Below are positions 1 to 8,440 of a stretch of 64,000 bases of DNA, one piece after another. The notes beneath the pieces were generated by a model, which worked only from the letters and a program-made list of their open reading frames with translations, was not told the DNA's origin and searched no databases. The translations under genes were made by a program, and so were the position numbers. Within the stretch, counting starts at the first letter, position 1. Each line of letters opens with the position of its first letter. This DNA is from JAKACA01 sp963735115 (lineage in GTDB: Bacteria; Actinomycetota; Acidimicrobiia; Acidimicrobiales; Bog-793): the NCBI GenBank assembly GCA_963735115.1, contig CAVTJR010000002.1, positions 806,001 through 870,000 on the forward strand. Reading direction: 5' to 3'.

Positions 1-199
1 TCACATAGTCCAGCAGGCGGCGTCGGCGGCCGATCAGCTTCATCAGGCCTCGCCGGGTGTGGTGGTCGCCCCGGTGCACCTTGAGGTGCTCGGTGAGGTG
101 GTTGATCCGCTCCGTGAGGATGGCAACCTGGACCTCGGGCGAGCCGGTATCGGTCTCGTGGAGCCGGTGCTCGGCGATCGTCGCCGTCTTGTCGGGCAT
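1..199 (-). CDS. rpsO: 30S ribosomal protein S15, C-terminus cut by window edge
   Basis: Small-subunit protein S15, which binds 16S rRNA early in 30S assembly. Translation from the ATG at 199-197 gives MPDKTATIAEHRLHETDTGS, then PEVQVAILTERINHLTEHLK, then a His/Arg-rich part and RRGLMKLIGRRRRLLDYV. The DTGSPEVQ and RRGLMKLIGRRRRLL blocks are S15 hallmarks. 66 codons are visible of the usual 88-90, so about 23 residues lie left of the window. The Shine-Dalgarno signal is weak. It is transcribed away from priA, in the same direction, after a gap of about 226 bp. Confidence 0.93.
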   Translation of the reverse strand, partial: MPDKTATIAEHRLHETDTGSPEVQVAILTERINHLTEHLKVHRGDHHTRRGLMKLIGRRRRLLDYV

Positions 200-345
200 G
201 CGTTGAAAGTGGGCTTTCTGTTGGTGCCAACGGGCCGCGCGGACCCATCGGGAGGGTAACGGAACTCCTCAGGGGGGCGCCGCCTCGCTGGATTACACAC
301 CCAACAGAGACACCGCCACCCGCGCCGACCTGGGCCGGCATCTCC

Positions 346-351
346 CATCCT
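346..351 (-). promoter_or_regulatory. Possible -10 element upstream of rpsO
   Basis: On the minus strand this reads TAGGAT, close to the TANNNT -10 consensus of actinobacterial housekeeping promoters. It lies about 147 nt upstream of the rpsO ATG. No good -35 hexamer is visible at 16-18 bp. The rest of the 200-425 gap shows no gene and no convincing terminator for priA. Confidence 0.3.
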
Positions 352-425
352 AGCAGGTGACCCGCCAAATAGCTCTCGGGCAGCACTGCCCGCCTCAGAG
401 ACGCTCGCAGGTCGTCGGGTGTGAA

Positions 426-2252
426 TCAGACCCCCAACGGGTCGATCTCGACACGTGCGTCGATGCCTGCCCAGCCGTTTGGCTCCGCAGCCAGCAGGCG
501 GGCGAAGGCGTTGGCGAGCGCCCCCGAACTGCCGGCGCGCACGAGGTAGCCCCCGCTCCCGAGCGGGGAGACCTCGACGCCCTCGAGGCGGGCGACCACG
601 CCGGCGGCGCCCGATCCGCTCACCTCGGCGAGCGCTGTCACCGGCGGCAGCGCCAGGAGGAGGCGCCGCTCGGCGGCCGCCTCGGCGACGAGCTCGGGCG
701 TTCCCGCCTGCGCCGCTCGGACGACCTCGTGATCGGGCATGGCGGTGCGCAGGACAAGGCGGCCCCCGCCCGGGCGGCCCCCGACGAGCCGTCCCGCCCG
801 CGCCAGCAGGACGAGCGCCTGCTCGGCTGCCCGGAAGCGGGGCGACAGCAGCTCGTGGTCGAGATCGAGAAACCCCACCATCGTCGCCCACCGCACCGCA
901 TGCAGCACCGCCTCGGTGCCGATGACGACGGGGGCTCGCGGCGGCAGCGAGCCTCCCGTGCCCACCTCGGCCACTTCGACGCCGAGCAGGGTGGCGAGCT
1001 GCTCACGGGCGAGGCTCACACCCGGCCGGAGGATGCGCAGGCGAGCCGACCCGCACGACGAGCAGAGGGCAGCCGACTCGTCGCCGCAGCTCGGGCACCT
1101 GAGCGTCCCCGTCGTGCCCCGTGGGGGGCGGACGGCCTGCATGAGGGCGGCGCCGCAGCGTCCGCAGCGGGCGATGGTCCGGCACGCCGCGCACGAGAGC
1201 AGGCGGGCGCGGCCCTTTCGGTTGAGGACGAGCACGACGGGACGCTCCGGCGTGGCGCCGGCCGACACCTCGGCGCGCACAAGCGAGACGAGCCGCGAGG
1301 GGTAGCCGCCCTCGCGCGGGTCCTCCTCGCGAGCGTCGAGCACCGTCACCGACGGCCAACCGCTCCGCTCCGCCGACCGTCCGATCGTGACGAGCGCCCG
1401 GCCGGCGAGCAGCTCGAGGCTCGGACACGGGCTCACGAACACGACGGGGGCGCCTCGGCGGCCCCCCCGCTCGGCCACCAGCGTGCGCGCATCGAAGGTC
1501 GGTGCCCGTTCAGACCGGTAGGACTCGCTGTGGGCGTCGAGCACGACGATCACCGAGCGCTCGCCGGGGGCAAGGGCGACGTTGCGGGTGCCGATGACGA
1601 CGCCACCGCCGGCGGAGGCGGCCGCCCACTGCTCAGGGTAGACGGAGACGTCCCAGCCGGAGGCGGCGAGACGACGGGCGAGCGTGCCGGCATCGGCGTG
1701 CGACTCGACGAGGACGAGGGGGTCGCCCGGCAGGTCCCTCGTCGCCTGCAGCACCTCGAGGACGACAGGGAGCCGCTCGGCGGCAGGCGGCAGGCGCAAG
1801 ACGGCGTCTCTGGCGGCGAGCGCCTCCGAGACCGCCGGCGACAGCGAGGGCGAGGCCACCGCCGGGGCGGCGCCCACCTGCGGGGAGGCTGCGCCCCCGC
1901 CCCTCTTGCCGGCTGCGGGCAGCCGCGTCACGACCCTCGGAGGCGCGGCCGCCTGCAGGAAGGGGCGCAACCGCCCGGCGTAGCGCCACGATGCCCACCG
2001 GCAGAGCTCCACGACCTCGGTGGGCGGACCGAGCGAGACGACGGCGATGATCTCCTGCGGGCTCACTCCGGCCGGCACGGGCGTCCCGAGGGCGACGACG
2101 TACCCGCGCAGGCGGCGGCCGTGGAGGGCGATGCGGACGATCGTGCCGACGCCCACCTGCGAGGCGAGCGCTGCCGGCACTGCGTAGTGAAACGTCCGGT
2201 CGATGCCGCTCACGTCGGGCAGCACCTCGACGGCGGTGGACGGCTCAGGCAT
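426..2252 (-). CDS. priA: Primosomal protein N' (PriA), helicase-inactive actinobacterial type
   Basis: Replication-restart protein family. The 608-residue product starts MPEPSTAVEVLPDVSGIDRT, the usual PriA 3'-end DNA-binding domain. I chose the ATG at 2252 because the longer frame runs into metK. The zinc-binding region is clear around residues 350-405, with CAAC, CGRC, CPSC and CSSC pairs. The ATPase core is degenerate. Where PriA has GVTGSGKTE there is a Pro/Ala/Arg stretch near residue 155, and the DEEH box is replaced by DAHS. This loss is characteristic of actinobacterial PriA-like proteins, so it probably serves as a structural primosome factor and not a helicase. It lies downstream of metK in the same direction. 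Confidence 0.88.
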   Translation of the reverse strand: MPEPSTAVEVLPDVSGIDRTFHYAVPAALASQVGVGTIVRIALHGRRLRGYVVALGTPVPAGVSPQEIIAVVSLGPPTEVVELCRWASWRYAGRLRPFLQAAAPPRVVTRLPAAGKRGGGAASPQVGAAPAVASPSLSPAVSEALAARDAVLRLPPAAERLPVVLEVLQATRDLPGDPLVLVESHADAGTLARRLAASGWDVSVYPEQWAAASAGGGVVIGTRNVALAPGERSVIVVLDAHSESYRSERAPTFDARTLVAERGGRRGAPVVFVSPCPSLELLAGRALVTIGRSAERSGWPSVTVLDAREEDPREGGYPSRLVSLVRAEVSAGATPERPVVLVLNRKGRARLLSCAACRTIARCGRCGAALMQAVRPPRGTTGTLRCPSCGDESAALCSSCGSARLRILRPGVSLAREQLATLLGVEVAEVGTGGSLPPRAPVVIGTEAVLHAVRWATMVGFLDLDHELLSPRFRAAEQALVLLARAGRLVGGRPGGGRLVLRTAMPDHEVVRAAQAGTPELVAEAAAERRLLLALPPVTALAEVSGSGAAGVVARLEGVEVSPLGSGGYLVRAGSSGALANAFARLLAAEPNGWAGIDARVEIDPLGV

Positions 2253-2326
2253 GGGGAACCGCCCCGACAGGGCGGGCGCCCTCGTGCGTCGTGGAGGGAG
2301 CGAAGAGCTGGATCGTTCGAACGACG

Positions 2327-3518
2327 CTAGAGGCCGAGCGCCCGGCGGAGGTCGTCCACCCTGGGCGTCGTCTCCCACGGGCCCGCATCCGCCCGCCCGA
2401 AATGCCCGTAGGCGGCGGTGTTCTTGTAGATGGGCCTCCGCAGGTCGAGATCGCGGATGATGGCCGCCGGCCGTAGGTCGAAGAGCTCGTCGATGGCGGC
2501 TTCGATCTTGCCGGGGTCGACCGTCTCGGTCCCGAAGGTGTCGATCATGACCGAGAGCGGACGGGCGACGCCGATCGCATAGGCAACCTGGATCTCGCAG
2601 CGGTGGGCTGCTCCGGCGGCGACGATGTGCTTGGCGACCCAGCGGGCGGCGTAGGCACCCGAGCGGTCGACCTTGGACGGATCCTTGCCCGAGAACGCCC
2701 CCCCGCCATGGCGGGCGGCGCCACCGTAGGTGTCGACGATGATCTTGCGGCCCGTGAGCCCCGTGTCCGCCCGCGGGCCGCCGAGCTCGAAGCGACCCGT
2801 CGGGTTGGCCAGCAGCTGGAAGCCGTCGGTGTCGAGTGAGTCCGGCAGGAGCGGCTCGATGACGTGCTTGCGGAGATCCCCCGGCAGTTGCTCGGTGAGC
2901 TCGACGTCTTTGGTGTGCTGAGTGGAGATGAGCACCGTCGTCAGCCTGACGGGGCGGCCGTTCTCGTACACGACCGACACTTGCGTCTTGCCATCGGGGC
3001 CGAGGTAGGGCAGCGTGGCGTCCTTGCGGACCGCGGCGAGCCGCCGGGCGAGGCGATGGGCGAGCCAGATGGGCAGCGGCATGAGATCAGGCGTCTCGTC
3101 GCAGGCGAAGCCGAACATCATCCCCTGGTCTCCGGCGCCCTGGGAGCTGAGGGAGTCCTCGCCGTCGGTACCCGAGCGCCGCTCGAGGGCGGTCGATACG
3201 CCTTGGCTGATGTCGGGGGACTGCTCGTCGATGGAGACGAGGACACCGCAGGCATTGCCGTCGAAGCAGAGCTCGTCGCGGTCGTAGCCGATCGCCAGGA
3301 TCGTCTGGCGAACGAGGCGGGCGACGTCGACATACGCCGTCGTCGTGATCTCGCCCGCCACGACGACGAGGCCGGTCGTGAGGAGGGTCTCGCAGGCGAC
3401 TCGTCCCGTCGCATCCTCCGCCAGGATGGCGTCGAGGACGGCGTCGGAGATTCTGGTCGGCCATCTTGTCTGGATGGCCCTCCGTCACGGACTCCGAGGT
3501 GAAGTGATACTGGCTCAC
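2327..3518 (-). CDS. metK: S-adenosylmethionine synthetase, with a +1 frameshift in the sequence
   Basis: Makes S-adenosylmethionine from ATP and methionine. The N-terminus from the ATG at 3518 reads MSQYHFTSESVTEGHPDKMA then DQ, after which the frame breaks. The expected continuation (ISDAVLDAILAEDATGR) is in the next frame. One extra T on the plus strand at 3451-3452 explains this: CCAGATC is read as CCAGAATC on the coding strand. The rest is full length (about 396 residues corrected), with GAGDQGMMFG, GGGAFSGKDPSKVDRS and YAIG motifs intact. The ATG overlaps the coaBC stop (ATGA). Since metK is essential, a sequence error is likelier than a true pseudogene. Confidence 0.9.
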
Positions 3519-4825
3519 TCGCTTGCTCCCTGCTTGGTCGACGTTGGATCTTCTGGGTCCTCGAGAGGCGCCATGCGGGCGCGGGCGGCGTCGAGGACGA
3601 TCTCGGCCACCGAACGCTTGGAGGTGAGGGGCACGTCCGTCCTGCCCTCCGCTGTCACGATGGACACGGCGTTCGTATCGTGCGAGAAACCCGCACCGTC
3701 CGCCCCGACGTCATTCGCCACCACGACGTCGACCCCCTTTCGGGCAAGCTTCTCGGCCGCACGCTCGACGACGGACTCCGTCTCGGCGGCGAAGCCCACG
3801 AGCACCTGGCCGGGCTGCCGGAGACGGCCGAGCTCGGCGAGGATGTCGAGGGTCGGCTCGAGGACGATCTCCGGGACGCCGGCGGCCTTGCGCAGCTTGG
3901 AGGCCGCCCGGATGCTCGGGCGGAAATCTGCCACAGCGGCCGCCATGACGACGAGATCCTGCTCTTTCGCCCGGCTGAGGACGGCGTCGGCCATCTCGGC
4001 CGCCGTCTCCACCTCGATCACCTCGACGCCGCGCGGGGCCGGCAGCTGGACCGTCGTGACAAGTGTCACCTCCGCCCCCCGCTGAAGGGCCGCCTCGGCG
4101 AGGGCGTAGCCCTGTTTGCCCGACGACCGATTGGCGATGAAGCGCACCGGGTCGATCGGCTCCCGCGTGCCTCCCGCCGTCACGAGGACGTGCCGGCCGG
4201 CGAGGTCGCGGCGGCCCGTCCCGGCGGCGCCGGAGGGCGCCTCGGACAGGAGTCGCACGGCCTCTGCCACGATGGCGGCCGGCTCGGCGAGACGCCCGGG
4301 ACCGATGTCGCCACCGGCGAGGCGGCCGACGGCGGGCTCGAGCACGTGCACGCCGCGGCGGCGCAGAAGGTCCAGATTCTCCTGTACGGCCCGGTGCTCC
4401 CACATCTCGGTGTGCATGGCCGGGCAGACGAGCACCGGCGAGCGCGTGGCAAGCAGGGTGGCGACCAACAGGTCGGCGGAGATGCCGGCGGCGTAGGACC
4501 CGATGAGGCGGGCGCTCGCCGGAGCCACGACCACGAGGTCGGCCAGCCGGCCGAGCCGCGTGTGCGGGATCGGATCGGCATCCTCGAAGATCGACGTGTG
4601 CGCCCGCTCGGATGCGAGGGCGGAGAACGTCGCCTCGCCCACGAAACGGAGAGCCCCCTGCGTCAGCACCGGAGCGACATGAGCGCCGAGGTCGACGAGG
4701 CGCCGGCAGACTTCAACGGATTTGTAGGCGGCGATACCGCCGCTCACGCCGAGAACCACGAAAGCGCCGGAAAGCGCCCGTTCCTCGTGGTGCCCTGGAG
4801 CAGCGGAATCAGCCGGCGTGGTCAC
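3515..4825 (-). CDS. coaBC: Bifunctional phosphopantothenoylcysteine decarboxylase / phosphopantothenate-cysteine ligase
   Basis: Coenzyme A biosynthesis, steps 2 and 3: CoaB joins cysteine to 4'-phosphopantothenate and CoaC decarboxylates the product. The 436-residue protein has the flavoprotein CoaC domain at about 20-190 (VLGVSGGIAAYKSVE, PAMHTEMWEH) and the CoaB domain at about 205-425 (VLVTAGGTREPIDPVRFIAN, then RSSGKQGYALAEA). PAMHTEMW has His where the E. coli enzyme has Asn, as I recall for mycobacterial CoaBC. The start overlaps the end of rpoZ by 17 nt and the stop overlaps the metK start by 4 nt, so translation is probably coupled. Confidence 0.95.
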   Translation of the reverse strand: MTTPADSAAPGHHEERALSGAFVVLGVSGGIAAYKSVEVCRRLVDLGAHVAPVLTQGALRFVGEATFSALASERAHTSIFEDADPIPHTRLGRLADLVVVAPASARLIGSYAAGISADLLVATLLATRSPVLVCPAMHTEMWEHRAVQENLDLLRRRGVHVLEPAVGRLAGGDIGPGRLAEPAAIVAEAVRLLSEAPSGAAGTGRRDLAGRHVLVTAGGTREPIDPVRFIANRSSGKQGYALAEAALQRGAEVTLVTTVQLPAPRGVEVIEVETAAEMADAVLSRAKEQDLVVMAAAVADFRPSIRAASKLRKAAGVPEIVLEPTLDILAELGRLRQPGQVLVGFAAETESVVERAAEKLARKGVDVVVANDVGADGAGFSHDTNAVSIVTAEGRTDVPLTSKRSVAEIVLDAARARMAPLEDPEDPTSTKQGASE

Positions 4826-5141
4826 CGTCGCTGGAGCTGTCAGCGAGCTCGGCGATCGCCGCCTCCTCGGCGGTCTCGCCCGGGTCGTCTCGATCCGCCG
4901 GGAAGTGAGCGCGGACCTTGCCAGCGGCGATCTCCTCGAGGGCGATCGACAACGGCTTGCGTGCGATGGAGGCGACTTGCGGAGGCACGATCGCCCCGAG
5001 ACCCTCGCCGAGCTGGCTGAAGTAGGCGTTCACCTGCCTGCCGCGCTTGGCAGCCAGGGTCACGAGCGTGAACTTCGAGTCGACGGCGTCGAGAAGCGTC
5101 TCAATGGGCGGATCGATCATCGTGCTGCGCGGCTCGGCCAT
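4809..5141 (-). CDS. rpoZ: DNA-directed RNA polymerase omega subunit
   Basis: Omega chaperones the beta' subunit during RNA polymerase assembly. The 110-residue product reads MAEPRSTMIDPPIETLLDAV, then DSKFTLVTLAAKRGRQVNAY. The DSKFTLV and AKRGRQVN blocks and the conserved KPLSIALEEIAAGKV segment identify it. The second Met at residue 8 (MIDPP) would match many homologues and is an alternative start. The C-terminal 30 residues are acidic and probably disordered. It sits between gmk and coaBC, the usual actinobacterial order. Confidence 0.93.
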   Translation of the reverse strand: MAEPRSTMIDPPIETLLDAVDSKFTLVTLAAKRGRQVNAYFSQLGEGLGAIVPPQVASIARKPLSIALEEIAAGKVRAHFPADRDDPGETAEEAAIAELADSSSDGDHAG

Positions 5142-5206
5142 CAGGCTCCTTCAAAAGCAGGTTGTAGAAAACAGCGTGCGACTCGGCGACCGGGGGGCCA
5201 GCGCGC

Positions 5207-5758
5207 CTACGGGCGCGGCAAGATGCCGTTCCGTGCGTCCTCAATGATAGCCAGTAGTTGGTCGACACTTTGCTCGAGGTCGTCGTTGACGATGACACGG
5301 TGGGCCAGCGACCGCCCTTCGCTCTCCTCCGAGCGGCCGAGGGCGACGCGGCGCTGGACGTGATCCTCCGGGTCGCCTCTCTTGCGCAGCCGCTCGGTCT
5401 GGGCCTCGATCGAAGGCGCCAGCATGAGGACGGCGAGGGCGTCTGGCCGGGCCGCCAGCACCTGGCGGGCGCCTTGGACATCGATCTCGAGGACGACGTC
5501 GCCGTCCTCGACCACCTCGGGCATGGGAGTGCCGTAGAGGTCGTCGAGCACTCGCGCCCATTCGAGGAACCCGCCGGCGGCGATGTTCGCCTCGAAGGCC
5601 GGACGGTCGACGAAGTCATAGGCGTCGGCTGGCTCGCCTGGACGCCGCGCCCTCGTCGTCCAGGACCGACTGAGCCGGAGCCTGTGGTCCCGGTCGAGCA
5701 GGCGCCTGATGACGGTGCCTTTCCCGACCCCACCGGGGCCGAAGACGACGACGATCAG
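5207..5758 (-). CDS. gmk: Guanylate kinase, no ATG/GTG/TTG start visible
   Basis: Phosphorylates GMP to GDP with ATP. The open frame reads LIVVVFGPGGVGKGTVIRRL (Walker A P-loop), then the SRSWTTRARRPGE GMP-binding loop, YDFVDRPAFEANIAAGGFLE, LEIDVQGARQV and RRVALGRSEESEGR. The frame runs back only to the mihF stop at 5792-5794, and between that stop and the P-loop no ATG, GTG or TTG occurs. The best-placed codon is CTG at 5758-5756, giving 183 residues, close to family length. The first GTG downstream (5551) would remove the P-loop. Either a CTG start is used or a base has been lost or altered here. It lies between mihF and rpoZ. Confidence 0.88.
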   Translation of the reverse strand: MIVVVFGPGGVGKGTVIRRLLDRDHRLRLSRSWTTRARRPGEPADAYDFVDRPAFEANIAAGGFLEWARVLDDLYGTPMPEVVEDGDVVLEIDVQGARQVLAARPDALAVLMLAPSIEAQTERLRKRGDPEDHVQRRVALGRSEESEGRSLAHRVIVNDDLEQSVDQLLAIIEDARNGILPRP

Positions 5759-5791
5759 GGCCGTGTGGAGAAGCTTGGTTGGATCAGGTGC

Positions 5792-6112
5792 TCAGGGGCG
5801 CTCTGCAGCCTCGAGCAGCGTCTCGCGCTGCTTGGCTCCGAGTCCCTGGAGGCGCCGACCCTCGCTGATTCCGACGGTGTCCATCAAGCGGCGAGCCTTG
5901 ACCTTGCCGGTGCCGGGGAGCGCCTCGAGGGCGGCCAGCACCTTCATCTTGCCGACCGTCTCGTCGGAGTCCGCCCTTTGGAGCAGCTCCTTCAGAGTGA
6001 TACGACCGGCCTTCAGGTGGTCTTTGAGCTCGGCCCGCTTACGGCGCACGGCCGCGGCCTTCTGGAGAGCTGCTGCTCGCTGCTCTGGGCTGAGGCTGGG
6101 AGGTTGTGGCAT
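5792..6112 (-). CDS. mihF: Actinobacterial integration host factor, mIHF type
   Basis: Small nucleoid-associated DNA-binding protein essential in mycobacteria. The 106-residue product begins MPQPPSLSPEQRAAALQKAA and has the family pattern of a long N-terminal helix (RRKRAELKDHLKAGRITLKE) followed by a helix-two-turn-helix region with LPGTGKVKARRLM and VGISEGRRLQGLG. Its place directly before gmk is the standard actinobacterial synteny. It is the first gene of the minus-strand block. The gene on its other side points away from it, so 6113-6202 must hold both promoters. Confidence 0.93.
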   Translation of the reverse strand: MPQPPSLSPEQRAAALQKAAAVRRKRAELKDHLKAGRITLKELLQRADSDETVGKMKVLAALEALPGTGKVKARRLMDTVGISEGRRLQGLGAKQRETLLEAAERP

Positions 6113-6202
6113 GGGCCGCTACGATAGCGCGACACGCGGCGGGCGACCAGGAACCCGCGCTTTACCGACGCCGACTCAGGCTGATCACGAAGGGGTGGTC
6201 AC

Positions 6203-8293
6203 GTGGCCAACGTTCTCGAAGTAGAGGACCTCCGCACGGAATTCCATCTGCGGACCGCCAACGTCGGCGCTGTCGACGGCGTCAGCTTCACCGTGGCGCA
6301 GGGAGAGTGCGTCGGGATCGTCGGTGAGTCGGGCTGTGGGAAGAGCACCCTCGGGCTCTCGATCATGAAGCTGCTGCCCGTTGTCGGCCACATCGTCCGC
6401 GGTTCCATCCGCGTGAACGACACCGACGTCGTGCCTATGGGCGAGCGGCAGATGCGGGAGGTCCGCGGCAACGACGTTGCCATGATCTTCCAGGACCCGA
6501 TGACGTCGCTCAACCCGACGATGACCGTGGCCCAGCAGATCGCCGAAGGTGTCCGCCTGCACCGCAAGGTGACCAAGAAGGAGGCGAGGGACCGGGCACT
6601 CGAGGTGCTCACCCTCGTCGGCATGCCCCGCCCGGCGGAGCGGATGGACTACTACCCGCATCAACTCTCCGGCGGTCTCCGCCAGCGCGTCATGATCGCC
6701 CTCGCCCTCGCCAACGACCCGAAGCTGCTCATCGCCGACGAGCCGACGACGGCGCTCGACGTCACGATCCAGGCGCAGATCCTCAACCTCCTCGACGATC
6801 TGCGAGCCCGCCTCCACATGGCGATCATCCTCATCACCCACGACATGGGAGTGATCGCCGGACGCTCCGACCGCGTGATCGTCATGTACGCCGGCAAGAT
6901 CGCCGAGGAGGCCAAGACCGACGAGCTCTTCCACCACATGCACCACCCCTACGCCTTGGCGCTGCTGCAGTCGATCCCGAAGCTCGAACAGGACAGCACC
7001 CAGAAGCTCTACACCATCCCGGGCCTGCCTCCTGATCTCTCCAAGGAGATCACGAACTGCCGCTTCAGCCCGCGCTGCCCGAGCGCCACGGAGCGCTGCC
7101 TCGCCGAGGAGCCGCAGCTCAACGCGGTTGCCGGCAGCCCGGACCATCTCTTCGCCTGTTTCAACCCGGTCAGTGACGAATCCTCCCGTCCCGTCCTCGT
7201 CATCTCGGAAGCCGAGCACGCCGCCGCCCTCGATCGCGCTGAGGCGAGGATGGCCGACATCGCCGAGCAGCGTCCCATCCTCGAGATCGACCACCTCGTG
7301 AAGGAGTTCTCGGTCACGGCCGGGGCGATCGTCCAGCGCAAGATCGGCACCGTGAAGGCCGTCTCCGACGTGACCTTCTCCGTTCGCGAGGGCGAGACGT
7401 TCGGCCTCGTGGGGGAATCCGGATGCGGTAAGACGACCATCGGGCGGCTCATCGTCGGGCTCGAGCACCCGAACAGCGGCGCCATCCGCTTCAACGGCCG
7501 CGATGTCACGCAGATGCGGGGGTCGGAGCTGCGCGAGCAGCGCCGCGACATGCAGCTCATGTTCCAGGATCCGTACGCGTCGCTCGACCCGAGGATGCGC
7601 GTCGGCTCGATCCTGCGTGAGCCGCTCATCGTGCAGAGCATCGGCTCGAAGTCCGAGCAGATCGCCCGGGTCCGCGAGCTGCTCAGTGAAGTCGGCCTCT
7701 CGCCGAAGGCGTACGACCTCTACCCTCACGAGTTCTCCGGCGGGCAGCGCCAGCGCATCGGCTTCGCACGCTCCCTCACGCTGAACCCGAAGCTCATCGT
7801 CGCCGACGAGCCCGTCTCGGCACTCGACGTCTCCATCCAGGCCCAGCTCCTCAACCTCATGAAGGCCCTGCAGAGCCGTCACAAGCTCTCCTACATCGTC
7901 ATCTCTCACGACCTCGCCGTCGTCAAATACCTCGCCGACCGCATCGGTGTCATGTATCTCGGCAAGCTCGTCGAGGTGGCCCCGGCACAGGCGATCTACG
8001 AGCTGGCAGCTCACCCTTATACCAAGGGCCTCATCGACACGATCCCTGTGGCCGAACCGAGCATCGCCCGCGCCAAGCGAGGCCAGCTCATCGTCGGCGA
8101 GCTGCCGTCGGCCATCCAGCCTCCGTCGGGTTGCCGGTTCCGCACCCGCTGTCCCTACGCGCAGGACGTTTGCTCGGAGGTCGAGCCCCCCTTGCGGCTG
8201 TTCGGGGCGGGCCACTTCGCCGCTTGCCACTTCCCCCTGCAGACGCCACTCGAGTCCAGCGCCGCCGAGGAGATGGCGACCGCCGTCGTGTGA
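6203..8293 (+). CDS. Fused peptide ABC transporter ATP-binding protein (DppD-DppF type)
   Basis: ATPase subunit of a dipeptide/oligopeptide-type importer with both nucleotide-binding domains in one 696-residue chain. Domain 1 (about 5-325) has GESGCGKSTLG, LSGGLRQRV and LLIADEPTTALD. Domain 2 (about 355-680) has GESGCGKTTIG, FSGGQRQRIGF and LIVADEPVSALD. Each ends in an oligopeptide_HPY-type extension with three cysteines (CRFSPRCPSATERC and CRFRTRCPYAQDVC). The GTG start at 6203 follows GAAGGGG at 6189-6195. The gene runs towards the permease operon and ends 147 bp from it, so subunit supply is split between two transcripts. Confidence 0.93.
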   Translation: MANVLEVEDLRTEFHLRTANVGAVDGVSFTVAQGECVGIVGESGCGKSTLGLSIMKLLPVVGHIVRGSIRVNDTDVVPMGERQMREVRGNDVAMIFQDPMTSLNPTMTVAQQIAEGVRLHRKVTKKEARDRALEVLTLVGMPRPAERMDYYPHQLSGGLRQRVMIALALANDPKLLIADEPTTALDVTIQAQILNLLDDLRARLHMAIILITHDMGVIAGRSDRVIVMYAGKIAEEAKTDELFHHMHHPYALALLQSIPKLEQDSTQKLYTIPGLPPDLSKEITNCRFSPRCPSATERCLAEEPQLNAVAGSPDHLFACFNPVSDESSRPVLVISEAEHAAALDRAEARMADIAEQRPILEIDHLVKEFSVTAGAIVQRKIGTVKAVSDVTFSVREGETFGLVGESGCGKTTIGRLIVGLEHPNSGAIRFNGRDVTQMRGSELREQRRDMQLMFQDPYASLDPRMRVGSILREPLIVQSIGSKSEQIARVRELLSEVGLSPKAYDLYPHEFSGGQRQRIGFARSLTLNPKLIVADEPVSALDVSIQAQLLNLMKALQSRHKLSYIVISHDLAVVKYLADRIGVMYLGKLVEVAPAQAIYELAAHPYTKGLIDTIPVAEPSIARAKRGQLIVGELPSAIQPPSGCRFRTRCPYAQDVCSEVEPPLRLFGAGHFAACHFPLQTPLESSAAEEMATAVV

Positions 8294-8365
8294 CGCGCTC
8301 GGCGCCTCGCCGCCGTTGCGGGCGATGCAGGGCGTTCCGAGCGATGAATGCCTCCGCTGGGCGTG

Positions 8366-8420
8366 GTTCTGTAGGGTTCTGTAGGGTTCTGTAGGGATCT
8401 GTAGGGATCTGTGGGCGTCT
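8366..8420. repeat. 10-bp tandem repeat between convergent transporter genes
   Basis: About five copies of TGTAGGGTTC or TGTAGGGATC run head to tail (8371, 8381, 8391, 8401, then a degenerate copy at 8411). The array lies between the ATPase gene and the convergent permease gene. The unit is not a multiple of three, and no frame through it looks coding. Confidence 0.9.
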
Positions 8421-8440
8421 GTCGTCGGCGGCGAGGACCG

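Noticed and set aside
357..2330. A 657-codon plus-strand frame opposite priA
   Set aside because: Composition is a typical antisense artefact (Arg/Gly/Asp-rich), with no recognisable motif, while priA reads clearly on the other strand.
6185..8230. A 681-codon open frame on the minus strand opposite the fused transporter ATPase
   Set aside because: It is the antisense shadow of a gene with perfect ABC motifs. Its translation is Asp/Glu/Arg/His-biased, without domains, as expected for high-GC antisense frames.
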